A stretch of 64,000 nucleotides of DNA from JAXMCI01 sp046349435. Its GTDB lineage: Bacteria; Pseudomonadota; Alphaproteobacteria; Dongiales; Dongiaceae. The position numbers and the translations under genes are program-made. Shown here piece after piece: positions 16,570 through 24,758 of this stretch (position 1 is the stretch's first letter; each line of letters opens with the position of its first letter). The notes under the pieces were generated by a model, which saw only the letters and a list, made by a program, of their open reading frames with translations, was not told the DNA's origin and searched no databases. The stretch is from contig JAXMCI010000040.1 in NCBI GenBank assembly GCA_046349435.1, forward strand, positions 1-64,000, given 5' to 3'.

Positions 16570-18245
16570 CGGCCGGGACCGACTGCGACCTGCTGGTGCT
16601 CGGCTCCGGCGCCGGCGGGCTCACCGCCGCGGTGACGGCGGCGCGGCGCGGCCTGTCGGTGATCGTCGCCGAGAAGGCGTCCCTGTTCGGCGGCAGCACG
16701 GCGCTGTCGGGCGGCTGGGTGTGGATCCCCTGCAATCCCGCGGCGCGGCGCGACGGCATCGAGGACAGCCTCGAGGCGGCGGAGACCTACATCCGCGCCG
16801 AGACGGGGGACGGCTTCGACGCCGCCCGGGTGCGGGCCTATCTCGAGGCCGGGCCGCGCATGCTCGAGTTCCTCGAGCGCGAGACCGAGGTCCGCTTCGT
16901 CGCCGACCACAGCTTCTCCGACTACCACCCGGACCAGCCGGGCGGGCGCCGGGGCGGCCGCTCGCTGGTCGCCGCGCCGTTCGACGGCCGCCGGCTCGGG
17001 CCCCATCTCGCCCGGCTGCGGCCGCCGCTGCGCCAGCAGACCTTCCTCGGGCTGTCGATCGGCTCGGGCGCGCTGCTCAAGCACTTCCTCAACGTCACCC
17101 GCTCGCCGCGCTCGGCTGCGATCGTGGCGCGGCTGATGCTGGGATACGGCGTCCAGCGGCTGCGCTACGGCCGCGGCATCCGGCTCTACAACGGCAACGC
17201 GCTGGCCGCCCGCCTCGCCCGCGCCGCGCTCGACAACGGCGTCGCGCTGTGGCTCGACACGACGGCCGAGTCGCTCCTTCTCGCCGGAGGGCGGGTGGTC
17301 GGCGCCCGGCTGCGGCGCGCCGGGCAGCCGGTCGCCGTGACGGCCGGCCGCGGCGTGGTGCTGGCGACCGGCGGCTTCCCCCGCGACGCGGCGCGCCGCG
17401 CGGCGCACTACCCGGCGGCGCTGCGCTGCTCGATCGCCCCGGCGGAGAACAGCGGCGACGGCATCCGCATGGCCGAGGCCGCCGGCGCCCGGCTGCAGGC
17501 GAGCCCGCGCTCGGTCGCCTACACCGCGGTGTTCTCGCGGCTGCCGGGGCCGGAGGGGGCGCTGTTCCCGCACTTCATCGACCGCGCCAAGCCCGGCATC
17601 ATCCTGGTCGACGAAACCGGCCAGCGCTTCTGCAACGAGGCCGAGTCCTACCACGACGTGGCGCAGGCGATGATCGCCGCCGGCATCGACGGCGAGGCGC
17701 GCCGCGCCTTCTTCGTCGCCGACCACCGGGCGGTGCGGCGCTACGGGCTCGGCGCGGCGCGGCCGGCGCCGCTGCCGCTCGGCCCGCACCTGCGCTCCGG
17801 CTATCTCAGCCGCGCCGGCTCGCCGGCCGCGCTGGCACGGCTGATCGGCGTCGACCCGGCCGGGCTGGAGGCCACCGTCGCCGACTTCAACGCGCATGCC
17901 CGCCGCGGCGAGGATCCCGCCTTCGGGCGCGGCGCCACCGCCTACAACATCTTCCAGGGCGACCACCTGCACCGGCCGAACGGCTGCCTCGCGCCGCTCG
18001 AGACGCCGCCCTTCTACGCCGTGGCGGTGCGGGCCGGCGATTTCGGCACCTTCGCCGGGCTGCCGACCGACGCCCAGGCCCGCGTGCTCGACGCGGCGGG
18101 CCGGCCGATCCCCGGCCTCCGGGCCGCCGGCAATGACGGGCTCAACGTCTTCGGCGGCGCCTGCCTCGGCGGCGGCGTCACGGTCGGCCCGGCCATGGTC
18201 TTCGGCTTCATCGCCGGCAACAGCGCGGCCGAGGACCGCGCCTAG
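16566..18245 (+). CDS. FAD-dependent oxidoreductase (fumarate reductase / ketosteroid dehydrogenase fold)
   Basis: A 559-residue flavoprotein. The N-terminal dinucleotide fold is DLLVLGSGAGGLTAAVTAA, followed by GGSTALSGGWVWIP. The C-terminal FAD contact is GLRAAGNDGLNVFGGACLGGGVTVGPAMVFG. The overall layout matches FAD_binding_2 enzymes such as 3-ketosteroid dehydrogenases and flavocytochrome c fumarate reductases. Its substrate is unknown. Its position as the last gene of an amine transport operon suggests it processes the imported compound or its product. Confidence 0.88.
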   Translation: MTAGTDCDLLVLGSGAGGLTAAVTAARRGLSVIVAEKASLFGGSTALSGGWVWIPCNPAARRDGIEDSLEAAETYIRAETGDGFDAARVRAYLEAGPRMLEFLERETEVRFVADHSFSDYHPDQPGGRRGGRSLVAAPFDGRRLGPHLARLRPPLRQQTFLGLSIGSGALLKHFLNVTRSPRSAAIVARLMLGYGVQRLRYGRGIRLYNGNALAARLARAALDNGVALWLDTTAESLLLAGGRVVGARLRRAGQPVAVTAGRGVVLATGGFPRDAARRAAHYPAALRCSIAPAENSGDGIRMAEAAGARLQASPRSVAYTAVFSRLPGPEGALFPHFIDRAKPGIILVDETGQRFCNEAESYHDVAQAMIAAGIDGEARRAFFVADHRAVRRYGLGAARPAPLPLGPHLRSGYLSRAGSPAALARLIGVDPAGLEATVADFNAHARRGEDPAFGRGATAYNIFQGDHLHRPNGCLAPLETPPFYAVAVRAGDFGTFAGLPTDAQARVLDAAGRPIPGLRAAGNDGLNVFGGACLGGGVTVGPAMVFGFIAGNSAAEDRA

Positions 18246-18835
18246 GCCTCGTCGACCGCCCGGCCGACGACGCGGTCGAGATAGTCGCGGCAGACCTGCC
18301 GCGCCGTCGCCATCTCGAAGCTGCCGGGCTCGATGAACTGGCGCACCCAGAAGCCGTCGATCATGGCGAAGAGGCCGAGATAGGCGCGCTCGACCTCGGC
18401 CTCGGGCAGCAGCCGGCGCAGCGCCCAGCGCATGTTGGAGCGGAAGCGGCGGTTGACCAGCCGCTGCAGGGCGGCGAGCCGCGGCCGGCTCGGCAGCTCG
18501 GTCCAGAAGGCGCGCCAGGCGGCCATCGGGCCGGCGCTGAGATGCTCCGGCATCAGGCAGCCGTCGATGATCGCCTCGAGCCGCCGGCGCGGCGTCGCGC
18601 CGGGCGGGGTGAGCTCGGCGATGGTGCGGGCGAGGTCGCGGGTGATCCGGCGCAGCGTCGCTTCGAGCAGCGCCTCCTTGCCCTCGAAATAGTGGTTCAC
18701 CAGGGCGGGCGACACGCCGGCCTCGCTGGCGATGGTGGCGAGCGTGGTGTCGGTCAGCCCGCGGGCGGCGATCGAGGCGATCGCGGCGTCGATCAGCTCG
18801 TTGCGGCGATAGTCGCGGATGTCGAAGCGCGGCAT
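18242..18835 (-). CDS. TetR-family regulator, BetI-like
   Basis: A 197-residue repressor. The HTH is near the N-terminus (LATIASEAGVSPALVNHYFEGKEALLEATLR), and the helical ligand domain (SAGPMAAWRAFWTELPSRPRLAALQRL, YLGLFAMIDGFWVRQ) follows the BetI layout and length. The ATG at 18835 has GGAGGGAGGG just upstream. Its stop codon shares the tetranucleotide CTAG with the stop of the convergent FAD oxidoreductase. A perfect palindrome 49 bp upstream is a likely operator. It may control the amine locus. Confidence 0.88.
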   Translation of the reverse strand: MPRFDIRDYRRNELIDAAIASIAARGLTDTTLATIASEAGVSPALVNHYFEGKEALLEATLRRITRDLARTIAELTPPGATPRRRLEAIIDGCLMPEHLSAGPMAAWRAFWTELPSRPRLAALQRLVNRRFRSNMRWALRRLLPEAEVERAYLGLFAMIDGFWVRQFIEPGSFEMATARQVCRDYLDRVVGRAVDEA

Positions 18836-18883
18836 CGGCCCTCCCTCCATTCCACGATAGTGCAAGCGCCCTCGCGATGCAGG

Positions 18884-18899
18884 CTGTTCTATCGAACAG
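18884..18899. promoter_or_regulatory. Operator palindrome upstream of TetR gene
   Basis: CTGTTCTATCGAACAG has perfect 6-bp arms with a 4-bp spacer. It lies between the TetR-family gene and the divergent hydrolase promoter, a classic place for TetR autoregulation. Confidence 0.55.
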
Positions 18900-18926
18900 G
18901 ACGCTGATCGTCCGGTCAGCAAGGGT

Positions 18927-18956
18927 TTGACGCGACCGGCGCCGGCCCCCTATCGT
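18927..18956 (+). promoter_or_regulatory. Promoter of the alpha/beta hydrolase gene
   Basis: TTGACG (18927-18932), an 18-bp spacer and TATCGT (18951-18956) lie 30 bp upstream of the hydrolase ATG. Confidence 0.5.
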
Positions 18957-18986
18957 GCCGGCACGCAACCTTCCGCGGGGCGGGGC

Positions 18987-19805
18987 ATGGCCCATCTCGA
19001 GCTGGCCGACGCACGGCTCTGGTACATCCAGCAGGGGTCCGGCCCCGACATCGTCTGGATCCCCGGCGGCGACAACGTCGCCGAGGACTGGGCCGACCAG
19101 ATCGCGGCCTTCGCCCCGGGCTTCCGCTGCACCGCCTTCGACCCGCGCGGCGCCGGCCGCACCGAGAGCCGCCGGCCGCCGCCCTGGTCGATCGCCGAGA
19201 TGGCGGCCGACGCGGCGGCGCTGATCCGCGCCGTCTGCCGGCCGCCGGTGGCGCTGGTCGGGCTGTCGATGGGCTCGCTGGTCACGCTGCAGGCGGCGCT
19301 CGACTTCCCCGAGCTGATCGGCTGCGCCATCGCCATGGGGACCTGCGCGAAGCCGACCGGCTTCTGCCGCGACTGGATGGTGGCCGAGGTCGAGTTCCGC
19401 CGCGCCGGCGGCCGGCTGTCCCCCGACTTCGCCGTGCATCACTACGGCGCCTTCATGTACCCCTCGGAGGTGCTCGGCGACGACGCGCTGTGGGGCCGGC
19501 TGAAGCCGTTCGTGGCGCGCTCCTATGGCGGGCGCGAGGGCGAGCTGCTGATCGCCCAGTGGCAGGCCTGCATCGACTTCGACGTCACCGCCCGCCTGCC
19601 GCAATGCCGCGTGCCGCTGCACGTCGTCGGGTTCTCGCAGGACATGCAGGCGCCGCCCAGCCTGGGCCGCGCCGCCGCGGACCTGGCCCCGGACGGGCAT
19701 TTCCACCTGCTCGACGGGCTCGGCCACCTGTCGCTCGCCGGCCACCGGCCCGGGCCGGTCAACGACCTGATCCGCCGCATCCTGACCGGCACCGCCGATG
19801 CCTGA
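18987..19805 (+). CDS. Alpha/beta hydrolase
   Basis: A 272-residue alpha/beta-fold hydrolase. The oxyanion region is WIPGGDNVAEDW, the nucleophile elbow is GLSMGS, and the catalytic His lies in DGLGHLS near the C-terminus. FDPRGAGRTESR is the usual lid-preceding motif. The start at 18987 is chosen because the promoter -10 box ends at 18956, which excludes the in-frame TTG at 18927 (part of the -35 box). Ester or lactone hydrolysis is the family activity; the substrate is unknown. Confidence 0.85.
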   Translation: MAHLELADARLWYIQQGSGPDIVWIPGGDNVAEDWADQIAAFAPGFRCTAFDPRGAGRTESRRPPPWSIAEMAADAAALIRAVCRPPVALVGLSMGSLVTLQAALDFPELIGCAIAMGTCAKPTGFCRDWMVAEVEFRRAGGRLSPDFAVHHYGAFMYPSEVLGDDALWGRLKPFVARSYGGREGELLIAQWQACIDFDVTARLPQCRVPLHVVGFSQDMQAPPSLGRAAADLAPDGHFHLLDGLGHLSLAGHRPGPVNDLIRRILTGTADA

Positions 19806-19878
19806 GCAAGGCTTGAGCCGCGCCTGCACGGCTGCCGCTTGCCGGCGGACCGGCGGCGGCCCATGCTCGGCCGCCGTG

Positions 19879-21402
19879 ATGCCCCGCCGCCTGCTGCCCG
19901 TCCTCGCCCTCCTCGCCCTGCCGCTCGCGCTCGCCGGCCTGCGTCCGGCCGCGGCCGCCGATCCCGCCGGCGCCGCCCCGCGGCTGGAGCCGGTCGCCTG
20001 CTGGTTCAGCGACACCGGCAAGCCGGCGGCGCGCTGCTACCGCTTCCACGTGCCGGAGAACCGCGCCCGCCCGGTCGGCCGCCGCACCGTGACGCTGCCG
20101 GTCGTGGTGCTGCCGGCCGGCGACGACAGGCGGGCCGACGACCCGCTGGTCTATATCGAGGGCGGGCCGGGCGCCGCCACCGGGCTCGACGGCGACGGCA
20201 TCGAGCGCTGGCGCAAGGACCTCGCCGCCAACCGCGTCGCGGCGGGCCGCGACCTCGTGCTGTTCGACCAGCGCGGCACCGGCGAGGCCGAGCCGGTGCT
20301 CGACTGCCCGGAGCTGATGGCGGCGACCGCGGCGATCTATGCCCGGCCGGGCGACCCGGCGGCGGCGCGCGGCGCCTACCAGGCCGGCGCCGAGCGCTGC
20401 CGCGACCGGCTGCAGGCCGCCGGCATCGACCTCTCCGCCTATGACAGCGCCGCCACCGCCGCCGACCTCGCCGACCTGCGCGTCGCGCTCGACATCAAGT
20501 CGTGGAACCTGTGGGCCGTCTCCTACGGCACCCGGGTGGCGCTCGACGTGCTGCGCGACCATCCCGAGGGGGTGCGCAGCGCCATCCTCGACTCCGTGTT
20601 CCCGCCGGAGGCGCCGAGCTTCCTCGACTACGGCAAGGTGGTGGAGCGCCTGATCGGCAAGCTGGCGGCCGACTGCGCCCGCCAGCCCGGCTGCAAGGCG
20701 CTGGCGCCGGATCTCGCCGCGACCGTCGCCGGCCTGCGCGCCAGCCTCGACCGCCGGCCGCTCGAGGTGCCGGTGGCCGACCAGGACGACCGCCGCCGCG
20801 TCTTCCTGCTCGACGGCGACCGGCTGGTCGAGACCCTGCTCAACGAGTTCTACGACTGGGAGGCGATATCCGGCCTGCCGCTGCTGCTGTCGCAGGCCGC
20901 CAGGGGGCGCACCGACGGGCTGGAGGCCGCCGCGGCCGACTATTTCGAGAGCCTGCTCGACCCCGACCTGGCCGACGGCATGGCGATCTCGGTCGAATGC
21001 CGCGAGGAGTATCCGTTCGAGCGCGGCGCCCCGCTGGAGGCCGCGATGCGCGCCTGGCCGCGCTATGCCGACCTCTGGGCCGAGGACGAGATCCTGGCCG
21101 CCTGCCCGGTCTGGGGCGCCGGCGAGGCCGGGGCGATCGAGTCCCGGCCGGTCGGCTCGGACGTGCCGGTGCTGGTGCTGTCCGGCGACTACGACCCCGC
21201 CACCCCGCCCGACTGGGCCGAGGCGACGGTGCGCCACCTCGCGCACGGCCATCTCGTGCGCTTCCCCGGCATCGGCCACGGGGTGATCGCCAGCGACAGC
21301 TGCGCCGACAAGGTGGTGGCGGCCTTCCTCGCCGATCCGCGGGCGGAGCCCCGGGCCGCCTGCCTCGCCGACCTGCCGGGGCCGCTCTTCAAGACGCGCT
21401 GA
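19879..21402 (+). CDS. Exported alpha/beta hydrolase, TAP/proline-iminopeptidase-like
   Basis: A 507-residue protein with an N-terminal signal peptide (LLPVLALLALPLALAGLRPAAAA). Family motifs are PLVYIEGGPG (oxyanion region), DLVLFDQRGTGEAEP, the nucleophile Ser in WAVSYGTRVAL, the acid in VLSGDYDPATPPDWAE and the His in FPGIGHGV. This is the tripeptidyl-aminopeptidase/prolyl-aminopeptidase-like class, with the TAP-like C-terminal region, so it probably releases amino-terminal residues or cleaves esters outside the cytoplasm. ATG 19879 is preferred; a GTG lies one codon upstream. Confidence 0.85.
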   Translation: MPRRLLPVLALLALPLALAGLRPAAAADPAGAAPRLEPVACWFSDTGKPAARCYRFHVPENRARPVGRRTVTLPVVVLPAGDDRRADDPLVYIEGGPGAATGLDGDGIERWRKDLAANRVAAGRDLVLFDQRGTGEAEPVLDCPELMAATAAIYARPGDPAAARGAYQAGAERCRDRLQAAGIDLSAYDSAATAADLADLRVALDIKSWNLWAVSYGTRVALDVLRDHPEGVRSAILDSVFPPEAPSFLDYGKVVERLIGKLAADCARQPGCKALAPDLAATVAGLRASLDRRPLEVPVADQDDRRRVFLLDGDRLVETLLNEFYDWEAISGLPLLLSQAARGRTDGLEAAAADYFESLLDPDLADGMAISVECREEYPFERGAPLEAAMRAWPRYADLWAEDEILAACPVWGAGEAGAIESRPVGSDVPVLVLSGDYDPATPPDWAEATVRHLAHGHLVRFPGIGHGVIASDSCADKVVAAFLADPRAEPRAACLADLPGPLFKTR

Positions 21403-21440
21403 GCCATGGCCCGGAATGCAGGCGGGCGGCGGGAAATCCG

Positions 21441-21468
21441 TTGACTCGGGCGGCGCGGTTCGTATAGT
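21441..21468 (+). promoter_or_regulatory. Promoter of rplU-rpmA
   Basis: TTGACT (21441-21446), a 16-bp spacer and TATAGT (21463-21468) form a strong sigma70-type promoter, leaving a leader of about 55 nt before rplU. Confidence 0.7.
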
Positions 21469-21530
21469 CCGCGCTTCGCGTCGCGGGGACCCCTCGGGTC
21501 CTCCGCTTTTCGTTTTCGGGCTGGGTTTTC

Positions 21531-21851
21531 ATGTACGCAGTCATTCGCAGCGGCGGCAAGCAGTACAAGGTTGCCGCGGACGAGGTCTTCACCATCGAGC
21601 GCGTCCAGGGCGCCGCCGGCGACACGGTGCGCTTCGAGGAGGTCCTGCTGGTCGGCGGCGAGGGCGAGGCCGCCACGGTCGGCAGCCCGCTGGTCGCCGG
21701 CGCCAGCGTCGCGGCCACGGTGATCGACCAGATCAAGGGCGACAAGGTGCTGATCTTCAAGAAGAAGCGGCGCCACAACTACCGCCGCAAGCGCGGCCAC
21801 CGGCAGGAGATGTCGGTGCTGCGCGTCACCGAGATCGTCGCCGGGCGCTAG
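21531..21851 (+). CDS. rplU: 50S ribosomal protein L21
   Basis: A 106-residue L21, recognised by MYAVIRSGGKQYKVAADEVF at the N-terminus and the basic KKKRRHNYRRKRGHRQEM segment that binds 23S rRNA. It is normal in length and precedes rpmA by 26 bp, the usual operon order. Confidence 0.98.
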   Translation: MYAVIRSGGKQYKVAADEVFTIERVQGAAGDTVRFEEVLLVGGEGEAATVGSPLVAGASVAATVIDQIKGDKVLIFKKKRRHNYRRKRGHRQEMSVLRVTEIVAGR

Positions 21852-21877
21852 GGCGCGGCGGCAGGGAGCATCGAGCG

Positions 21878-22159
21878 ATGGCACACAAGAAGGCAGGCGG
21901 CAGCTCGCGCAACGGGCGCGATACCGCCGGGCGCCGCCTCGGCGTCAAGAAGTTCGGCGGCGAGATGGTCGTCTCCGGCAACATCCTGGTCCGCCAGCGC
22001 GGCACCAAGTTCCACCCCGGCGCCAATGTCGGCATCGGCAAGGACCACACCCTGTTCGCCACGATCGCGGGCGAGGTGCTGTTCAAGCGCACCGCGATGG
22101 GGCGCACCGTGGTCTCGGTCAAGCAGCCGCCGCAAGCGGAGCCCGCCCCGGCCGCCTGA
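21878..22159 (+). CDS. rpmA: 50S ribosomal protein L27
   Basis: A 93-residue L27. The N-terminus MAHKKAGGSSRNGRDTAGRR reaches the peptidyl-transferase centre, followed by the conserved RQRGTKFHPGANVGIGKDHTLFA segment. No N-terminal propeptide of the Firmicutes kind is present. A GGGAG lies upstream of the ATG at 21878. A strong terminator follows. Confidence 0.98.
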   Translation: MAHKKAGGSSRNGRDTAGRRLGVKKFGGEMVVSGNILVRQRGTKFHPGANVGIGKDHTLFATIAGEVLFKRTAMGRTVVSVKQPPQAEPAPAA

Positions 22160-22203
22160 CGGCCGCGCGCCCGACTGCCGGCCCGGCTTCGGGGCCAAGC
22201 GAC

Positions 22204-22234
22204 AGGGGGAACGGCCGGGCCGTTCCCCCTTTTT
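22204..22234 (+). terminator. Rho-independent terminator after rpmA
   Basis: A perfect 13-bp stem (arms 22204-22216 and 22218-22230, AGGGGGAACGGCC) with a one-base loop as written is followed by a T run to 22234. It separates rplU-rpmA from obgE. Confidence 0.9.
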
Positions 22235-22270
22235 CGTTGATAGGGTTACAGTTCGGCGGCCACTTCTCCC

Positions 22271-22348
22271 CTTGTCATGCCCGGGCTTGACCCGGGCATC
22301 CATCGTGCAGCGGCCCTGGATTGCCGGGTCAAGCCCGGCAATGACAAG
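22271..22348 (+). repeat. Dispersed palindromic repeat, family A, copy 1
   Basis: A 78-bp element: outer CTTGTCAT/ATGACAAG arms, an inner TGCCCGGGCTTGACCCGGGCA hairpin, a short centre, and a second hairpin TTGCCGGGTCAAGCCCGGCAA. Two more copies lie at 34934 (reverse) and 44962 (same direction). Confidence 0.9.
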
Positions 22349-22417
22349 AAGAGAGCGAGCGCCGACGCAGATGCGTGCCGCTACCGACGCCATCCTGCCC
22401 AGCTCCGAAGCGATGCC

Positions 22418-23791
22418 ATGAAGTTCCTCGACCAGGCCAAGATCTACCTCAGGAGCGGCGACGGCGGGGCCGGCGCGGTCAGCTTCCGGCGCGAGAAGTT
22501 CATCGAGTTCGGCGGCCCGGACGGCGGCGATGGCGGCCGCGGCGGCGACATCGTGATCGAGGCCGCGGCCAACCTGAACACGCTGATCGACTACCGCTAC
22601 CAGCAGCATTTCAAGGCGCAGCGCGGCCATCACGGCATGGGCCGCAACCGCAGCGGCGCGGCCGGCAACACGATCGTGCTGCGCGTGCCCGTCGGGACCC
22701 AGATCCTCGACGAGGACAAGGAGACGGTGCTGGCCGACATCACCCGGCCGGACCAGCGGCTGGTGCTGCTCCGCGGCGGCGACGGCGGCCGCGGCAACGC
22801 CGCCTTCAAGAGCTCGACCAACCAGGCGCCGCGCCGCGCCGATCCCGGCTGGCCCGGCCAGGAGCGCTGGGTCTGGCTGCGCCTCAAGCTGATCGCCGAT
22901 GCCGGGCTGGTCGGCCTGCCCAATGCCGGCAAGTCGACGCTGCTCGCCGCCACCTCGCGGGCCCGGCCGAAGATCGCCGACTATCCCTTCACCACGCTCC
23001 ACCCGCAGCTCGGCGTCGTCCATGTCGACGAGGAGGAGTTCGTGCTCGCCGACATCCCCGGCCTGATCGAGGGCGCGCACGAGGGCGCCGGGCTGGGCGA
23101 CCGCTTCCTCGGCCATGTCGAGCGCTGCCGCGTGCTGCTGCACCTGGTCGACGGCACCGAGGAGGACGTCGCCGCCTGCTACCGCACCATCCGCGGCGAG
23201 CTCGCCGCCTATGGCGGCGGGCTGGCCGGCAAGCCGGAGCTCCTGGTGCTGAACAAGTGCGACGCGCTCGACGAGGAGGCGATCGCCGGGAAGCGCGCCG
23301 CGCTGGCGGACGCGGCCGGCCGCCCGGAGGCCGAGGTCCGCATCCTCTCCGGCGCCACCGGCCAGGGCGTGCGCGAGCTGCTGCGCGCCGCCTTCGCCGC
23401 GATCCGCGCCGCGCGGGAGGAAGAGGCGGGTCCCTCGCCCGCGAAGCGGGAGAGGGAGGGGCCCGCCCGTCGGGGCGGGAGGGCGAGGGCGTCGAGGCGG
23501 CACCACCCTCACCCCGATCTTCTCCCACTGCGTGGGAGAGGGAGGAGCTGGGCGAGGACGTCGAGCCGTGACCGGCGCGCTTCTCTCCGCCCGCCGCCTG
23601 GTCGTCAAGATCGGCTCGGCGCTGCTGGTCGAGGAGCCCGACGGCGCCATCCGGCGGCGCTGGCTCGACGCGCTGGCCGACGACGTCGCGGACATCCTGG
23701 CGCGCGGCTGCGAGGTCATCCTGGTCTCCTCCGGCGCCATCGCGGTCGGCCGGCGCCACCTGCAGCTGCCGGCCGGACCGCTCAGGCTTGA
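22418..23791 (+). CDS. obgE: GTPase ObgE/CgtA with a repeat-derived C-terminal extension
   Basis: Residues 1 to about 157 form the glycine-rich Obg fold (MKFLDQAKIYLRSGDGGAGA; GGDGGRGNAAFKSSTNQAP). The G domain follows with G1 GLPNAGKST, G2 in YPFTTLHPQLG, G3 DIPGLI and G4 NKCD. It is a ribosome-assembly GTPase. The family normally ends near residue 340. Here a family B palindromic repeat (23429-23544) begins at about residue 338, shifts the frame and removes the stop, so the frame runs to 457 residues and overlaps proB by 224 bp. The native stop (TGA 23569-23571) is still present in the other frame. GTPase function is probably retained. Confidence 0.93.
   Translation: MKFLDQAKIYLRSGDGGAGAVSFRREKFIEFGGPDGGDGGRGGDIVIEAAANLNTLIDYRYQQHFKAQRGHHGMGRNRSGAAGNTIVLRVPVGTQILDEDKETVLADITRPDQRLVLLRGGDGGRGNAAFKSSTNQAPRRADPGWPGQERWVWLRLKLIADAGLVGLPNAGKSTLLAATSRARPKIADYPFTTLHPQLGVVHVDEEEFVLADIPGLIEGAHEGAGLGDRFLGHVERCRVLLHLVDGTEEDVAACYRTIRGELAAYGGGLAGKPELLVLNKCDALDEEAIAGKRAALADAAGRPEAEVRILSGATGQGVRELLRAAFAAIRAAREEEAGPSPAKREREGPARRGGRARASRRHHPHPDLLPLRGRGRSWARTSSRDRRASLRPPPGRQDRLGAAGRGARRRHPAALARRAGRRRRGHPGARLRGHPGLLRRHRGRPAPPAAAGRTAQA
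23429..23544 (-). repeat. Dispersed repeat, family B, copy 1 (inside obgE)
   Basis: A 116-bp segment made of GAGAGGGA-type arms around a central CACCCTCACCCC box, in reverse orientation to the copies at 29122 and 62570. Removing it joins GCG to GAG in frame and gives an ObgE ending ELGEDVEP with a TGA that overlaps the proB GTG. Confidence 0.8.
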
Positions 23792-24758
23792 GGAGAAGCA
23801 GGCCGCCGCCGCCACCGGCCAGATCATGCTGGCGCACGCCTACCAGGAGACGCTGGCCCGCCACGACATCACCGTGGCGCAGGTGCTGCTGACGCTCGAC
23901 GACACCGAGCAGCGGCGCCGCCACCTCAACGCGCGCAGCACGCTGACCACCCTGCTCAGGCTCGGCACCGTGCCGGTGATCAACGAGAACGACACGGTGG
24001 CGACCAGCGAGATCCGCTTCGGCGACAACGACCGGCTGGCGGCGCGGGTCGCCGCCATGGTCAGCGCCGACACCCTCGTGCTGCTCTCCGACATCGACGG
24101 GCTCTACACCGCCGACCCGCGGCGCGACTCCTCGGCCCGGCTGATCCCCGAGGTGCGCGAGGTGACCGCCGAGATCGAGGCAATGGCCGGCGAGGCGCCG
24201 CCCGGCTACAGCAGCGGCGGCATGGTGACCAAGCTGGTCGCCGGCCGCATCGCCATCGCGGCCGGCTGCCGCATGGCGATCGCCGACGGCCGCCGGATGA
24301 ACCCGCTGGCCGCGCTGGAGTCCGGCGCGCCCTGCAGCTGGTTCGTGCCCTCGGCCGGGCCGCTCACCGCGCGCAAGACCTGGATCGCCGGCAGCCTGAA
24401 GCCGCTCGGCAGCCTGCAGATCGACGCCGGCGCCGCCGCCGCGCTGCGCGCCGGCAAGAGCCTGCTGCCGGCCGGCGTCACCGCCGTCGAGGGCGAGTTC
24501 GACCGCGGCGATTCGGTGCGCGTGCTCGACCCCGAGGGGCGCGAGCTCGGCCGCGGCCTGTCGGCCTATGCCAGCGCCGACGCCCGCGCCATCCGCGGCC
24601 ACAAGAGCCATGAAATCGAGCGGCTGCTGGGCTATCGTGGCCGCGACGAGATGATCCATCGCGACGATCTCGTGCTGCACCAGGGCGACCCGCAGCGGGC
24701 GGCCGAGCCGGCCGGCGCGGCAACGCCCGCGGGAGGGACCATTGGCGACCGCGCTTAG
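23568..24758 (+). CDS. proB: Glutamate 5-kinase
   Basis: A 396-residue enzyme for the first step of proline synthesis (glutamate + ATP to glutamyl-5-phosphate). The amino-acid kinase domain shows RRLVVKIGSALLV, VILVSSGAIAVG, INENDTVAT and the PUA domain follows from about residue 290 (ITAVEG-like AGVTAVEGEFDRGDSVRV). GTG 23568 is chosen because it directly precedes the conserved kinase start and overlaps the ancestral obgE stop (GTGA). It overlaps proA by 17 bp. Confidence 0.95.
   Translation: MTGALLSARRLVVKIGSALLVEEPDGAIRRRWLDALADDVADILARGCEVILVSSGAIAVGRRHLQLPAGPLRLEEKQAAAATGQIMLAHAYQETLARHDITVAQVLLTLDDTEQRRRHLNARSTLTTLLRLGTVPVINENDTVATSEIRFGDNDRLAARVAAMVSADTLVLLSDIDGLYTADPRRDSSARLIPEVREVTAEIEAMAGEAPPGYSSGGMVTKLVAGRIAIAAGCRMAIADGRRMNPLAALESGAPCSWFVPSAGPLTARKTWIAGSLKPLGSLQIDAGAAAALRAGKSLLPAGVTAVEGEFDRGDSVRVLDPEGRELGRGLSAYASADARAIRGHKSHEIERLLGYRGRDEMIHRDDLVLHQGDPQRAAEPAGAATPAGGTIGDRA

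Noticed and set aside
18242..18245. CTAG shared by the stop codons of the FAD enzyme and TetR genes as a special signal
   Set aside because: Overlapping convergent TAG stops arise easily; there is no sign of a regulatory role.
15712..20021. Long open frames antisense to the polyamine-type operon and hydrolases
   Set aside because: They are arginine- and alanine-rich translations typical of the reverse strand of GC-rich genes, and real genes with clear motifs occupy the other strand.
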